Shown here one piece after another: positions 46,310 to 57,659 of a DNA stretch of 64,000 nt. The DNA comes from Malachius bipustulatus. Lineage: Eukaryota > Arthropoda > Insecta > Coleoptera > Melyridae. The DNA lies in assembly GCA_910589415.1 (NCBI GenBank), contig OU342630.1, forward strand, positions 63,174,186 to 63,238,185, in the 5' to 3' direction. The notes below the pieces were generated by a model. The model worked only from the letters and a program-made list of their open reading frames with translations, did no database searches and was not told where the DNA came from. The position numbers and the translations under genes are program-made. How positions within the stretch are numbered: the stretch's first letter is position 1; each line of letters opens with the position of its first letter.

Positions 46310-46400
46310 AACGCACCGTGGCTCAGTTCATTACACCCTTGCCTAGCAAACTGTTGGTGCGGGTTCGAACCCACGAGAGGATCATTCTTTTTTTTTTGGT
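46310..46400 (+). mobile_element. tRNA-derived SINE head
   Basis: GTGGCTCAGTTCATTACACC fits an RNA polymerase III A box. 37 bases further, GGGTTCGAACCC is a perfect B box. A T-rich run follows at 46386. The flanking bases do not pair into a proper T-stem or acceptor stem, so it is not a working tRNA gene. A tRNA-derived SINE is the simplest reading; its 3' body and end are not defined. Confidence 0.55.
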
Positions 46401-46404
46401 AGAT

Positions 46405-47980
46405 AGGTGGAGTTTTCCCAAAAGAAAATCGGATTATTTTTTCATTATAATTCATTATAAAAAAAAATAGGAAGAAAATATTTATTATTGAATCGCATAA
46501 AAATACACTATTTCTGCGATATGCACATCGCAGAAACATTAGATGCACAAGAAGGTTTTTTGATATTTCATTCATACACCAGGCACATGGGTGTGCGTGC
46601 TTGTAATAAACGATTTATAACGATGAGTTAATGCTGGGGTAATTTGTTTGTAACTGTAAATGAATGAGCTATTATTTGGTTCATTTTGTCGGTGACGGTT
46701 CAATTGATTTCATTAATAGTGTCTGTAGCCTATTTTACCCTTCCCAACTTACCGTCGCTGGCTGCACAAGAAAGAACTTGGATAGCAACAAGGCGTGTTA
46801 TTTATATCGGTCATTTTTTTTAAGCATTTGAAGATACAGATTTCAGGGCGGGAGAATTTTAAATCAATTCAAGTAATCCCTAAGACTTCAGAGCGGGAAT
46901 TCAAGAAGATATTCAAGACAGACATTTCAAACGTCAAAGAGGTTCTTCTTTTTTAGTCCTGTGTCCACACTACAGATTTGATGCGCAAGACGCATCCCTC
47001 ATTTAAAAGATGAATTACCATTTGAATGGAAAAAGATTGTAAAATTTAACGTCGTGAAACTTGACAGACCCTCCTAACTAAGCTTTCTATATCAATTTCC
47101 CGACCATCTTACTAAAAAAAATAACGTAAAATAATTGCGTACTTTTAAGATAACATCGTAGGCTATAAAACATTAAAGCAAGTAATCGTTTGCTTTTTAA
47201 TTAATCTAATCAACGTAGTGAACTTTTGTCTCCAACCACTAAAAGAAATTCAATTACTTTTTCGGCTCGTTCCTACCTACATAAAATATAAAGAAACCGC
47301 AGGTCTTCGAAAAATAACACTGAAAGCCCCATACTAACAATTTCCTCTAGATCCACTCTGACTTTTCATAGAGATGAAGATAAGGAATTTCATACCCTGG
47401 CGGCTCCTTTTTAATAACCCGATAAAGCAGTTAAAGCAGAACGGTTTCAGTGAAGCAAATGCCGGATAATCAGACGTCTTGAATTGATCAGAGGAACTTT
47501 TCATATACCATATACCTTGAGGCATAAAGGGAGGATTTTCCACGTGGCGGAATCCCATTAATAAGAGAAACTGCAAGAGTGACATCAAACGGAATCCGAA
47601 CTCACGTGCACACACACCCACACACAGTCCCAGATAAAGTTAATCAATTATGGAATCATCTCGGCACTATATTGAACGTAGGCTTTATAGTATCCTCAAT
47701 CAGATATCTATATTGGTCCTTTGAAGATGATAAAGCAATTTCTTTATTACACGTGAGAACCCTCACAATGAACTTTACTTTAGATTATACACCGTGTGCT
47801 TCTTATAATAAGTAAGAAGTGATTTAATAATTCTATTATAACAATGAAAAGTTTATTTTTTACGCACAACTTTACTTGTTTGTCTTTCTGATCCAACACA
47901 TTTTTTTGTGCGTAGAAAACATTATTTTTCAAACTCTTTGTGATAAAAAAAAAAAATTTCTGGTTTCACTCAATTTTATT
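46405..47980. other. Intergenic sequence, one unrecognised frame
   Basis: A 95-codon minus frame (47334-47621) begins with a hydrophobic MSLLQFLLLMGF stretch. An overlapping minus frame with three stops reads IKKEPPGYEIPYLHLYEKSEW, equally protein-like. One of these may be a decayed coding piece. I recognise neither. Confidence 0.25.
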
Positions 47981-47984
47981 AAAA

Positions 47985-48970
47985 ATTGGGTCGGCTCTCC
48001 TAATCGTTCTTCTCCAGAGATGCCGTTTCTGGGTCGTCAGTGGGTCTATGTTATCTGCGGTGAGGTCTTTCTTATTAACTGACATCCATGTCAATCGGGG
48101 TCTGCCGCATCTTTGTGGTCCTGAGTCAAACTGAAGCACTTTTTTGTCATGTGTTCATCAGGTCCTCTCACGACGTGGCCTTACCAACGAAGGCGTGGCT
48201 CCTTCAGCTTGTCTTGCATTGGTCTGACTTTGAAGCTACCTAGGATGTATTGGAATTACAGTTTGTCTAGCATTATGGCACCTGCTGACCACCTGAGTAT
48301 CCTCATTTCCCCATCCGCTAGATGCATTTTATTAGCCTGCTGTTTCTTAATAGGCCAGCACTCTGCGCCGTAGGTTACAGCGGGTCTTACTGCGCTTTCA
48401 TAAACTTTGCCCCTAATTTGGATTTTCATTCGAGCATCGCAAAACCACTCCACTCATGTCAGTTCTCTCCATTTTTACCATTCCGTGTTTATGCGGTATG
48501 CGATATCGGTGTCTATATTGTCTTCGCTGGATAGAATGCTACCAAAGTATTTGAAGTGGTCCACTGTTCTTAGGCCGGAGCCCTGGAGGTTTATTGTTCA
48601 GGTAGCTGTGGTTGAGTTGGAAAAGTTGAAGTACAAGTGATCGGTTTTCTCTTGCTGATCCTAAGACCTGCGTTTTCTAACAAGTTGCTGAGTCTCAGCC
48701 GTCAGAGAGTTCATCACGAGGTTGAAAAGTAGCAAGCTGAGTCCCGATCTTTGATGAACTCCAACCTGCCCCGAAACTCCTCGCTGGTTCCCGCAGGGCA
48801 TCGCACCTTTGCAAATACGCTATCGTACCTGTTCACTGTCAGTCTCATGTAGAATTCCGGTAATCGTTGGGATCGCAGAATTGGCTAAATCAGAGCTTTC
48901 TCAAGATCTACAAATACCAAATGTGTCGGTCTTTCTTCCTGGTTTGTATGTCACCATTAGAATTCTGATG
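47985..48970 (-). pseudogene. RTE-like reverse transcriptase relic, C-terminal part
   Basis: Minus-strand pieces run in order: HLVFVDLEKAL (motif A region, about 48930), VGVHQRSGLSLLLFNLVMNSLT (motif B region, about 48740-48690), RGKVYESAVRPAVTYGAECWPIKK and MRILRW (48430-48270), then CGRPRLTWMSVNKKDL and LWRRTIRRADP (about 48100-47990). These are the successive blocks of an RTE-type reverse transcriptase up to its C-terminal tail. Frameshifts and stops are frequent. The N-terminal continuation lies at 49439-49830, beyond a solo LTR. Confidence 0.7.
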
Positions 48971-48974
48971 ATAT

Positions 48975-49434
48975 TGTCACATACTGTATATAACTCTATA
49001 AAATATAAAATGCTAACGCACTTTAAAAATGCTAACGCAGTATAAAAATGCTGACACAGTAGTTTGAATGACTCGTAATACCTAATGCGATGATGAAAAA
49101 GTAAAAAGGCAAAACAGAATTGATTGATCAGTGAAGCAAGTTAGAAGGCAACGAGGCGAGTGAGTGATAAAAGGTATCTAGTGACATTTCCCTTGAGCTG
49201 ACCCTTGAGCACCCCTGAGAGGCACCCCAAGGCAAGATAGACCTTGAGCAGCATGAGAATAAAGTAAGTACCCATTGTAATTGATTCTTGTAGATTGAAC
49301 TTATATTTTATTTCCATTTTGTAAACCCCCTGAGACCATTTGTTAGTAATAAACCTGTATTGTTATTAAAATATCTTGTCCATTTTCCCTTCTACGAAGT
49401 CCCTGAAGCTCGCTCTCTAAAGAGAGATGCGACA
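48975..49434. mobile_element. Solo LTR, 460 bp, with 4-bp ATAT duplication
   Basis: Begins TGTCACATACTG and ends GAGATGCGACA, with short imperfect inverted ends (TGTC(A/G)CAT). ATAT flanks it on both sides (48971-48974, 49435-49438). Read on the + strand it has TATA-type sequence near its start, a threefold AAAATGCTAACGCA-like repeat, and AATAAA signals near 49258 and 49350. The reverse transcriptase relic on either side resumes exactly at these edges. The 4-base duplication fits a Ty3/Gypsy-type LTR left after recombination. Orientation is inferred from the signals. Confidence 0.7.
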
Positions 49435-49438
49435 ATAT

Positions 49439-49830
49439 GAATACATAGGTCGTCGACATTCCCGGGAAAAATCCACATTGGTTTTCTGGGATTTTTATGA
49501 GATTTTCACTCGTTCCCAGATTTTAAACGTGTACGAGATCAGCTTCATTGCCCGGTAATCACGGCAGTGCCTTATATATCACCCTTATTTTTGAAAAATA
49601 GTATCAAAGAGCGCTTGCTCTTTAGCGCCTGTAGGACATACACGACAGCGTCTCCAAGCCTTTTTCAAAGTTCAGCCGGAATATTATCAAGTCATGTTGC
49701 CTCGTTATTGGCCATTTTTCTGATGGACACTCTGTGCACGTTATTTCATCCCAAGGGCCTCCAAGTGGAGGCAGTTCTGCTATCGTCTACTGTCCACTGA
49801 GCTGGCGCGGAGATGGAAAATGACGTCACT
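49439..49830 (-). pseudogene. RTE-like reverse transcriptase relic, N-terminal part
   Basis: On the minus strand: IRKMANNEAT*LDNIPAEL (the conserved KNNKATGPDNIP block), LFFKNKGDI, LISYTFKIWERV-like sequence and NQCGFFPGMSTTY. These precede motif A in RTE-type enzymes, and motif A itself is found just beyond the solo LTR at 48930. There are several stops. The two halves are one element split by the LTR. Confidence 0.65.
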
Positions 49831-49834
49831 TGCG

Positions 49835-51540
49835 TGGGCGCATGCTGGATGCTACACTCATAGAACATGGTGCTATTATCGACGCCATTTTCAGAAAAAA
49901 ATCAAAAAGTTGAAGTTCCAAAAGCTTAATCATTATTTGGCCACCTATACATATAAAAAATTTGATTTCTTTCATAAATGACATTTAGTAAATATCTAAG
50001 TACTTTCGGAAAAGTTAAGCTTCGATTGTAGTTTCAACTCTTAGGATCTGAATTCGTGAACTTTACGAGAACATTTCCGATCTTTCGAGAAAACAAAGCA
50101 AGAAATATAAGCTATAAGTTAGGTAGGTACCTATTATTGCCTAATAAAATATTAAATGTGAATGTTTCAATGTATAGTTTTCAATGTAACCACTAGTTGG
50201 GTTAGTCTTTGGCTGAATTCCTAACAAAGTTCACTAGGCAAGCTTGAAACAGTGTTTCTCTGGTGATAGAGTAGATGTATATGAGTATATGGGAACAAAA
50301 TAATAAAAGCTGTAATATTTCATATTAATATATCTTTTTTTATTCACTACATCGCTTACATATAAAATTTATAAAAATCCAAACCTTCCCTCTACCTATA
50401 TATTATTCTCCATAGATACCTACTTAGTTGGATAAAGGGAAGATTTCAATCGATTTTACCTCCATAAGTCACACTTGAAAGACCTGGTAAACCCGAGGGC
50501 ATCGCACATAAGGCACTCAGTCGAGATAACGCAAACGCTATTTTTGTTTCTTAATAGCTAAGAGGTTTCACATCCCCAAAGACTGAGACTGTACCTGGGA
50601 GACCACCCCAAATACGGGCTTATTCACATTCTCGGCATCGGCGCTGAAAACACCGAAATTGAAATTTTCAGGCCCCGTTGTATCTGGAAGTTATAAACTA
50701 CGTATGAGTTTTATTGCGAAATCGTACGGTGATTTCAGTTCCACATTATGAGCACTTGTAATTGTGCTATTACGGTCACGTCGGGGCGCTCGGCGAGCAC
50801 AGTGATCCCTACATTCGGCCTTTTAGTGGACGTTGATTTTTCAGGTTTATTGTCTCATTAATCGACGCATTAAGCGAGATTCCAGTATGGTCTAAAAACC
50901 TACATTGTGTCACTCTCAAATAATGACCAGAAATATCAGAAATGGGAGACGAGTGAACGGTAAATTTCGATAGTGTCTACCATATTTTCAGTTTTTAATA
51001 AAAACTTTTAACAAAAAGTACTCATAAAATCATTTTAAACAATAATGATCTGATTCTTACTATTGTTCTGTGAGATAATCAATTACCTATAATAACATCT
51101 AGGGACATAATAGTGATTTTTCTATCTATCTAGAGGGTGATCAGTTGTTAAGGGTTCACTTCCGATATTTTCGGAAGAGCGGCCATCTTGAAAATATAAT
51201 CAGTGAATTTCTCTTGATCTGGCAAATTTTCATTTTGAGGATCTAGGACCAAAAGTAAATCGCACAGGACATTACGGTAAAACCGAAAAAAAATCAAAGA
51301 AACACCGGCTGTTTATTGAGTGGGGAATTGACCTAGAATAGCCAGTCAGCCATCTATAGCTCATCCCCTTCTTTCCAGAGGTCCCGAGTATTGATGGGAT
51401 TTCTCATCAAACGAAGAAGAGGAATTGACTCTTACTTGGTACTATCTTATCCTCCCTAATACGAAACCCGGGTATTTACCGGGATTCAGATCAGAATAAA
51501 ATGAAAGAGCGGTATTAACGTTCTTTCGCCGCCCATTTTT
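49835..51540. other. Intergenic sequence, nothing recognised
   Basis: 50140-50500 is AT-rich. 50585-50640 has faint similarity to the 3' half of 5S rRNA, which I do not accept. No gene supported. Confidence 0.4.
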
Positions 51541-51640
51541 GCTAGCCGCTAGTCGGATTCGAACGAGTACTCAGGTGGTGTGAAGAACTGATTCGCATCC
51601 CTGATCCAATTATTCTGACTTAGTATAGCATCCACCCTTG

Positions 51641-51892
51641 GCCGCCTAATACACTAGAGGTATTGACTCGGTGGATTAGATGATCAAACAAAAGGCATCC
51701 GATATTTCGAAGGAGAATTGATCGCTCGTAATACGGAGACAATTTCCATACAGCCCCTTCACGCTATCCGCACCCCGCCGTCTAACCCACTGTAGGTATT
51801 GACTCGGTGAGTTAGACGATCAAACAAAAATCGATATCCGGTGTTTCAAACGAGTAGTGATCGTTCGTAATACGGTGACGATTTCCGACCAG
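51641..51892. repeat. Two direct repeat units with a conserved hairpin
   Basis: Units at 51641-51753 and 51777-51892 (offset 136) share GGTATTGACTCGGTG, GATCAAACAAAA, TCG(C/T)TCGTAATACGG and GACGATTTCC-like blocks. Each begins with an inverted pair: CTAATACAC/GTGGATTAG in the first, and CGTCTAACCCAC/GTGAGTTAGACG in the second. The second stem has changed bases on both sides and still pairs. Just left, GGATTCGAACG (51559-51569) is close to a B box read on the minus strand, so the unit may belong to a SINE-like repeat. Class unknown. Confidence 0.45.
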
Positions 51893-51894
51893 TC

Positions 51895-52625
51895 CGAGGC
51901 GGGGGAAATTAAATCAATCTTTTAATAGGAAAGCTCGCGTCATTTCACGCGAGTAGAATTTTCTCCCTTGATCAAATTTATTAGAACAAATCCCCCGCGT
52001 GTAAATAGAAGATAATTCTTTATAAGTTCAGATCGCCGGTCATAGATTTCCTGTAAATATAATAATAAATAATATTTTTGTTATTCGCATATCTCGTTTC
52101 TTGCATTAAAATGATTTAGTTCGTCCGTATTTTTATTCCGATCGGCATTTAATCGTGTAATCCATGTTCCCCAGTTATTATATTATTTAAACTTTAAAAT
52201 GAATTTCATATTTCCACATGAATAATATCCCCTTTCTTGTTTTGCAATGATCATTCTGATTACAGTTAGCCAAGCAACGACGAAGTGAAAAACAGAACTG
52301 CTTCGTGAACTTGACTCAGAAACTACGACCGGCAGCGAGGATAAAAACGAGGCCTTATCTCCTAACTGTCCGCGATTGCAGCCTACCGGTGCTAGCTGGC
52401 AGGGAGTGTCTATCTAGACTACGTTCACGTGCGATTTGAGCCCTCTGAATGAGTTATAACTTCATATGCGATCAGCTACTTTATTTATGAAGCCAATAAA
52501 TTTATATTTAATATTTTGATGTCGTGTATAAATTTATGAAGGTTCGTCCTTATCCCGTCTGAAGGCATTAATTAATTAATTAATTAATAATATAATTAAT
52601 ACGTCATCTCAAAAAAAAAGGAGAG
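51895..52625. other. Intergenic sequence with (TTAA)n microsatellite
   Basis: ATTA repeats fill 52566-52590. 52265-52440 is moderately GC-rich without a supported frame. Confidence 0.45.
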
Positions 52626-52629
52626 ACGC

Positions 52630-52830
52630 TACACAATGAAGATTGAAACCCATAAAAACTTCACTTCTTTCCACATTTAAACGTTCCTCTAGCTTCAGTA
52701 GTTCACGATATCCCTGTATAGTAAACATTGGAAAGAACTCACCCTGTATAACTCCGCAACAAAAATCTACTGGGGTCAAGTCAGGAGACCGGCCACGCAG
52801 GTATATTGATCAGTGTATTTTTTTCTTATA
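52630..52830 (-). pseudogene. Mariner/IS630-type (DDE_3) transposase fragment
   Basis: The minus strand is open across this stretch and reads LRGRSPDLTPVDFCCGVIQG. This matches the strongly conserved RSPDLTPxDFxLWG block around the last catalytic acid of mariner-like and related IS630 transposases. Downstream is an amphipathic RELLKLEERLNVE stretch, as expected for the C-terminal helices. The Leu-Trp-Gly after DF is changed to CCG. Only about 65 residues remain, and no terminal repeats are seen. Two CCCTGTATA motifs nearby (about 52714, 52742) resemble MITE ends but fall within the frame. Confidence 0.55.
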
Positions 52831-52839
52831 ATCTATAAT

Positions 52840-55135
52840 CAAAAGTCACATAATCAATTAAGTCACACTCTTTGTCATGGTCTTAGATTAAGTTAAGTTT
52901 GGCGTAAATCAAGTAGGTATATAATAATTACAGTGATTATTAACAAAATCAGTACGTAGCAAGAACTAGGTATTTATTACTACCGAATCCAGCCCGAACT
53001 TACATCATAAATAGAATCCTTGATTACTAAGCTCTTAATAGGGCGCCTAGGTACTAATACTAAGTAAAGATTTGAAGTATGAGCTCGAGATAGAATATAA
53101 TTCTAAATTACATAGCTTAGCCTCAGCACTCGAGCTCATGTATCATTCAAAGTAGGTGAAAACCGTGAAACTTGGGATGAAAGAGAGCCATCAACTATCG
53201 TCGTAACAGCTATCGTCAACATACATGTGACAATTTAAGTTTTTAGAGGAATTAGGATAATGGATATAGGAGCAGATCTTCGCAAACTACTATTAAACTA
53301 GACTTCTCCGATGTAGTTGGCCGAAAAAGTACAGTAGTTGACCATGCTGAGTGGAGATCAAGTTACCTGAATTTGAATTTCGTCGACGAGCTAGCCGCTC
53401 GATCTGCATGATCTCCCGAATTTCGATTAACCTCGCCATGGGAGATATTTCGCGAGTAAGTTCATCAACAATCAAGCATAGTCGAGTTAATCAGGCTGAT
53501 GGTCCACATGATTACATATTAGAGTAAGCATATTTCTAATCATGAACGGGTAATAGAATCTTTAATCACCTCTTGTATGCAGATAACGTAAGATATCACA
53601 CCTTATTCAGCTCGAAAAAAGCCCTACCACCTGCTACACCCTTTAGTCCCAATACTGCGACAAATTATTTGTTAATAACAATAATAAATTTATTGATTAG
53701 ATGAAATTAATATTTGTTTTATATTGCAACAGTTCCCAATTTCTTATTTCAGTCTTAACGGAGCCGTTATGAAAGTTATCGGAGCTGGCTTGTTGACCTA
53801 GAACCCTACACCAGAAAAGATGTTATTATCTCCCTCTTCCACATCTAGCTCCTATTACTCGACGATGATTGACTTGTTCTCGTCCTCCGCTTGTGCTGAA
53901 TTCTACATTTATATTAAGTTGGTGAAACTGATCTAGTAATTATAATTTTGTCTTATTTCTGACCTAAATATAATTATTACCTAATGTGAATAAATAGTCA
54001 AATTGTTTAGAAAGGCATTTGCAGTAAAGTGAAACACCTTGAAGTAGTAAAAAAAAATTTAATCGTTTAACATGCAGTTTCGAATTAAAGTTACTTCGTT
54101 AGACCCTAATTGCTAAACCACCTTTATTAAACTATGAAAGTACCTACTGCAGTGAAGCAGCTAGAAGATATCACTAGCTCAATAAAATGTGCAAACGAAT
54201 CTCCACTTCTTATAAAATTTAATCTACTTTTGACTGATAATTCTGGTAGCTAATTAAATTTCCATGGCCTACTACAGTATTGCCTTGAGAGCCAACTTGA
54301 GAAATCACGGAGCATTTATTTTAGTTCTGGAAACTCACTTCGCTTGGCTGGAAATTTGTGTAACGCTCTCAATTAAAACTTAAAAACTGTAATTTGTAAT
54401 TATGTAATTGGATTGAAGAGAAAATTGTCAACTTATTCGAAGCTGCGTTCTAGATATTACTATTTGTTTGTCTTTGTATAATTTTTTAGATTAGAAGCAA
54501 GTATTAATTACGAGCTGTGCAGACTGCAGATACATCAGACGCTCGACGCTCAGAGTAAAACAAAAACTTTTCCTATAATTTTCATCCTCTACCAACTCAT
54601 TTGTTATAACGATGTCAAAAAGTTCTTCTTCTTGGAACCGGTGCCCAATAACTGAGACTGCTTTGTTCTTTGGAGGTTCACCCTCTTTTAAATACTGACC
54701 CCCACATTCAAGCTAATTTTAAAGAATTTTAATTTTAGTTATGTAGTTAATTCCAAACTATGTTATCTCTAATCTAATCAATATCACTATCTCTTAAGCA
54801 GATGTATTTAATTATGTGTTTCCTGAGTCATGAGTGACAATTTAGAGGTATTTTTTTATAATTAAAAGGAGCAAACCCACATGAATAATCCCATTTAATT
54901 GCAATAGATGCATGCTGGATAGAATTTGCCACAATTGTGTTAGGGACATTTACAGTAAATTACTTGATATTATTTATTAGACAACTCCAAGTTTATCTGT
55001 TTAATCCAAGTTGTTTATGTTCTGCCTTGTCTTTGAGTATTAAACTTTGTTAACATTGAAGCATTTTTGCATGTAGTTTCATTTCATACGAGTACTATAA
55101 CAACAAACAAGTGCTTAATAATTTTTTCGTGAATT
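52840..55135. other. Intergenic sequence, nothing firm
   Basis: A 60-codon minus frame at 53293-53475 and an overlapping + frame are Arg/Ser-rich without motifs. No repeat or RNA gene seen. Confidence 0.4.
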
Positions 55136-55139
55136 TAGA

Positions 55140-55575
55140 TGAAGAGAATCTGCAAATTTTTCATCTGCATCAGAACGATTTCTACGTACCGAAACTCTCT
55201 CACACCTCACAGTTTAGAATCCAGGACTTCCGCGCTACATCTACACTGCTGAAGCTGTAGCCATCACAAAGCTTAATATGTTGTTTGCATAATGACTCAA
55301 GAGAGACTGCAATTATCAGTTACTAGAAATCGGTGCTACTTAGCCTGAGTGGTGACGTTAGGAGATGTTTTGATAATCCAATTTATATGCGGAATCTTTG
55401 GTAGGTTGTCAGAGCTAGCCTCAACCAATCCTCTTGTAGTCTTTGTCTGGGCCAAGAGACATTCGAGGATAACGGGTAACGAAAAAGTTCATCACTATGC
55501 CAAGGAAGCTGCGAGAAATGCAAAACATTCCCCTGTACAAAGATTTGCTTCTTTTTATCAGATCAGCTAAAAGAG
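55140..55575 (+). pseudogene. Non-LTR retrotransposon RNase H relic
   Basis: Read with two frame changes: RYIYTAEAVAITK (with the catalytic Glu), NDSRETAIISY*KSVLLSL (the SDS strand, Asp lost), then VVFVWAKRHSRITGNEKVHHYAKEAA (55420-55530), which matches the VxFxWVPSHxGIxGNExADxxAKEA end of RNase H domains of Jockey/I-type elements. The Asp of GNExAD is His here. It is a dead domain. No adjacent reverse transcriptase seen. Confidence 0.6.
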
Positions 55576-55579
55576 AACT

Positions 55580-57085
55580 GTGCATGGGAATCAGAATGGA
55601 AAACACCTCCTTAGCTAGAACCCAATACTTTTAAGTAAGATCAGAATCAATTTTTCTCTCATAAGTAATTAAAAAATAGAAAAATTCCTACGTTATGTCT
55701 TCGCTATCAAAAATAAGGGCATCAAACCACAATTAAAATTCACTTCACTTTCTAGCATGATAATTCAGTGATATTTATACAAAAAAATACAAAAATCACC
55801 TTGTATCTTGTATCTTCTTCTCGAGTGAGATTCTCAAAAAAAAAATTTTTTATTAATATTTAACGACTCACAGTGACTTCAGGAACACTGGGTGTCTAGC
55901 GGCTTCTTTCTTGTGAAGTATAGCACAAGAAGAACCATTTCTTAAAATCATATCCTAAGACTTATATTATCTAAGAGCCATTTTCTAACAGCCATTTCCT
56001 AGGAAGGATCCTATTAAAAAAAAGAAAACTAACTATGCTATCCAGCAAATAATTGATGCAAAACTTTACCTCTGTGTAAACCGATACCTGCTCTCATTGA
56101 CGCAGAGGGTCATAAACAATTAATTTTCTGGGTACTCAATTCACCGATAACTTATTGCGTTTGTTAGTATTAAATATGGAACTATTCAAGAAAAGAAAAT
56201 GAATTAATCCGTCGCGAACCAACCGCTGGCCTGTTTCTTACGCGGCCGAGTTTCCAGAACCAAGCCTTTTTTCTCACTGATCTAACACGAATCTCAAAGA
56301 TGCTCAAATCCCTTCGCTCTCTGTACTGAGAGAAGTCACTCCCTACTATGATGTTAATTTGAACTATTTCCCTAAACTCATTTCCCTAGCGTGTCTGGAT
56401 TTATTGGCATTATCCGCACGAACCAAACCACGGCTCTTATACCAAATGGCAACATCTAGTACAGGCTGGATGATTTCCCCTCACCTTCTACGGTCGTGCA
56501 AGGGCATCGAACAGACCACCTGGAAGGTCTTCAATAATTTCAGCAACGCAAATATTTTATGATTCTCTACTTGAATTTAAAGTAAACAAATCATTCTATA
56601 CTTTTCCTTATTGATTTCACTCGGTAATTTTCCCTGTTCTTGAAAGCTGCAGTAGAAGAAATCCTATACAAATGTGTTCAAGATATCCGCAGAAGATTTT
56701 CCCAATTTCGGGTAATTATCCAATTTGCTACTGTGATAAAAATTGGTCAAAGATCCCAAAGAGCGGAACATTTTTCGGCCAGAAGTTCAAGAATTATTCC
56801 CTCAGAATCCATTACGCGAAAAAAATTTAGGTCGCCATTTGAAATTTGAAAGTCACACCCATTCAGAGGAGGGTGAGAGGTTGAGGGATTACCAAGCAAC
56901 TCACAACCAAGCAACTTTTGTTCCAAACTTTTTTTTGAAACCCTAACCCCGCGGAAAAATTGACCTTTCCAAACTATTGGCTCATTATACTTTCATTACA
57001 TATTGTGTCGTCGTTTCATGCTAAAATATCCATTTGATGTATGTGCCTACATCCGAAGAACTTTTATAAAATAAAATCAAAGTCG
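55580..57085. other. Intergenic sequence, nothing recognised
   Basis: Short + frames at 56359-56562 and 56640-56849 have no motifs. Confidence 0.4.
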
Positions 57086-57089
57086 GGAC

Positions 57090-57655
57090 ATAATTTTTTT
57101 GCATAAAAGAGTGAAATGCAGGTCAATGAGTATCAATAACATAAAGTGTAATTACTAGCCTGTTGGTGGGGTCGGAGAATTCCTCCATCGCCCTAACAGT
57201 TGTCATGATGGCAGTGCCCGAAACTCCAATTAGAGAGTTTGCTTCCGCATCCAACAGCAGAGGCTTCCAGAGTACCACACCAAGCACAGACACGTGTTTC
57301 GTTCTACTGGAACTCATCAGTGTGCTGCATCTGGAGTGTCCGGAGGATGCTGTCGGATGAATGATGAATGGAAGTTGGCCCCTCTTAAGCCAAGAATTAA
57401 CACGGATCTCCGTGTGTTGTAAATAGAGCGACATCTAGCGGTCAGTCTAAAGAACTAAGCGTGAGTTCACTCCAAGTTAATTGCAGATCCAGACACTACC
57501 AATGCCGTCGATTGAGGATTGACAATCATGAAGAAGAGGAAAGGCAAGTATACTCAAGGATTAATGCATAAAAGAGTGAAATGCAGGTCAATGAGTATAA
57601 AGCACATAAAGTGCAATTACTAGCCTGTTGGTGGGGTCGGAGATAATTTTTTTGT
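57090..57655. mobile_element. Insertion with 12-bp duplication and 77-bp direct terminal repeats
   Basis: ATAATTTTTTTG occurs exactly at both edges (57090-57101 and 57644-57655). Inside, the first 77 bases (57102-57178, CATAAAAGAGTGAAATGC...GGGGTCGGAGA) recur nearly unchanged at 57568-57644. So the insert is about 1.16 copies of a 466-base unit. It is more GC-rich than its surroundings and has a 103-codon minus frame (57123-57434) and a 65-codon + frame, neither recognised. A strong hairpin (ACACGG/CCGTGT) lies at 57400-57415. No poly-A tail. It could be a TRIM-like element, a retrocopied circular or tandem RNA, or a simple duplication. Confidence 0.5.
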
Positions 57656-57659
57656 TTAG

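Noticed and set aside
46310..46390. Functional tRNA gene
   Set aside because: A and B boxes are good, but the T-stem has only two pairs and no acceptor stem forms.
50585..50640. Partial 5S rRNA (ACCTGGGAGACC..AAATACGGG)
   Set aside because: Only about 25 scattered matches to the 3' half, and the preceding 5S segment is absent.
53293..53475. Gag-like fragment (+ frame with KLPEFEF)
   Set aside because: The resemblance to BEL/Pao gag starts is only a few residues long.
57123..57434. 103-codon minus frame as a real gene
   Set aside because: It lies within the repeated insertion, overlaps an open + frame, and has no recognisable domain.
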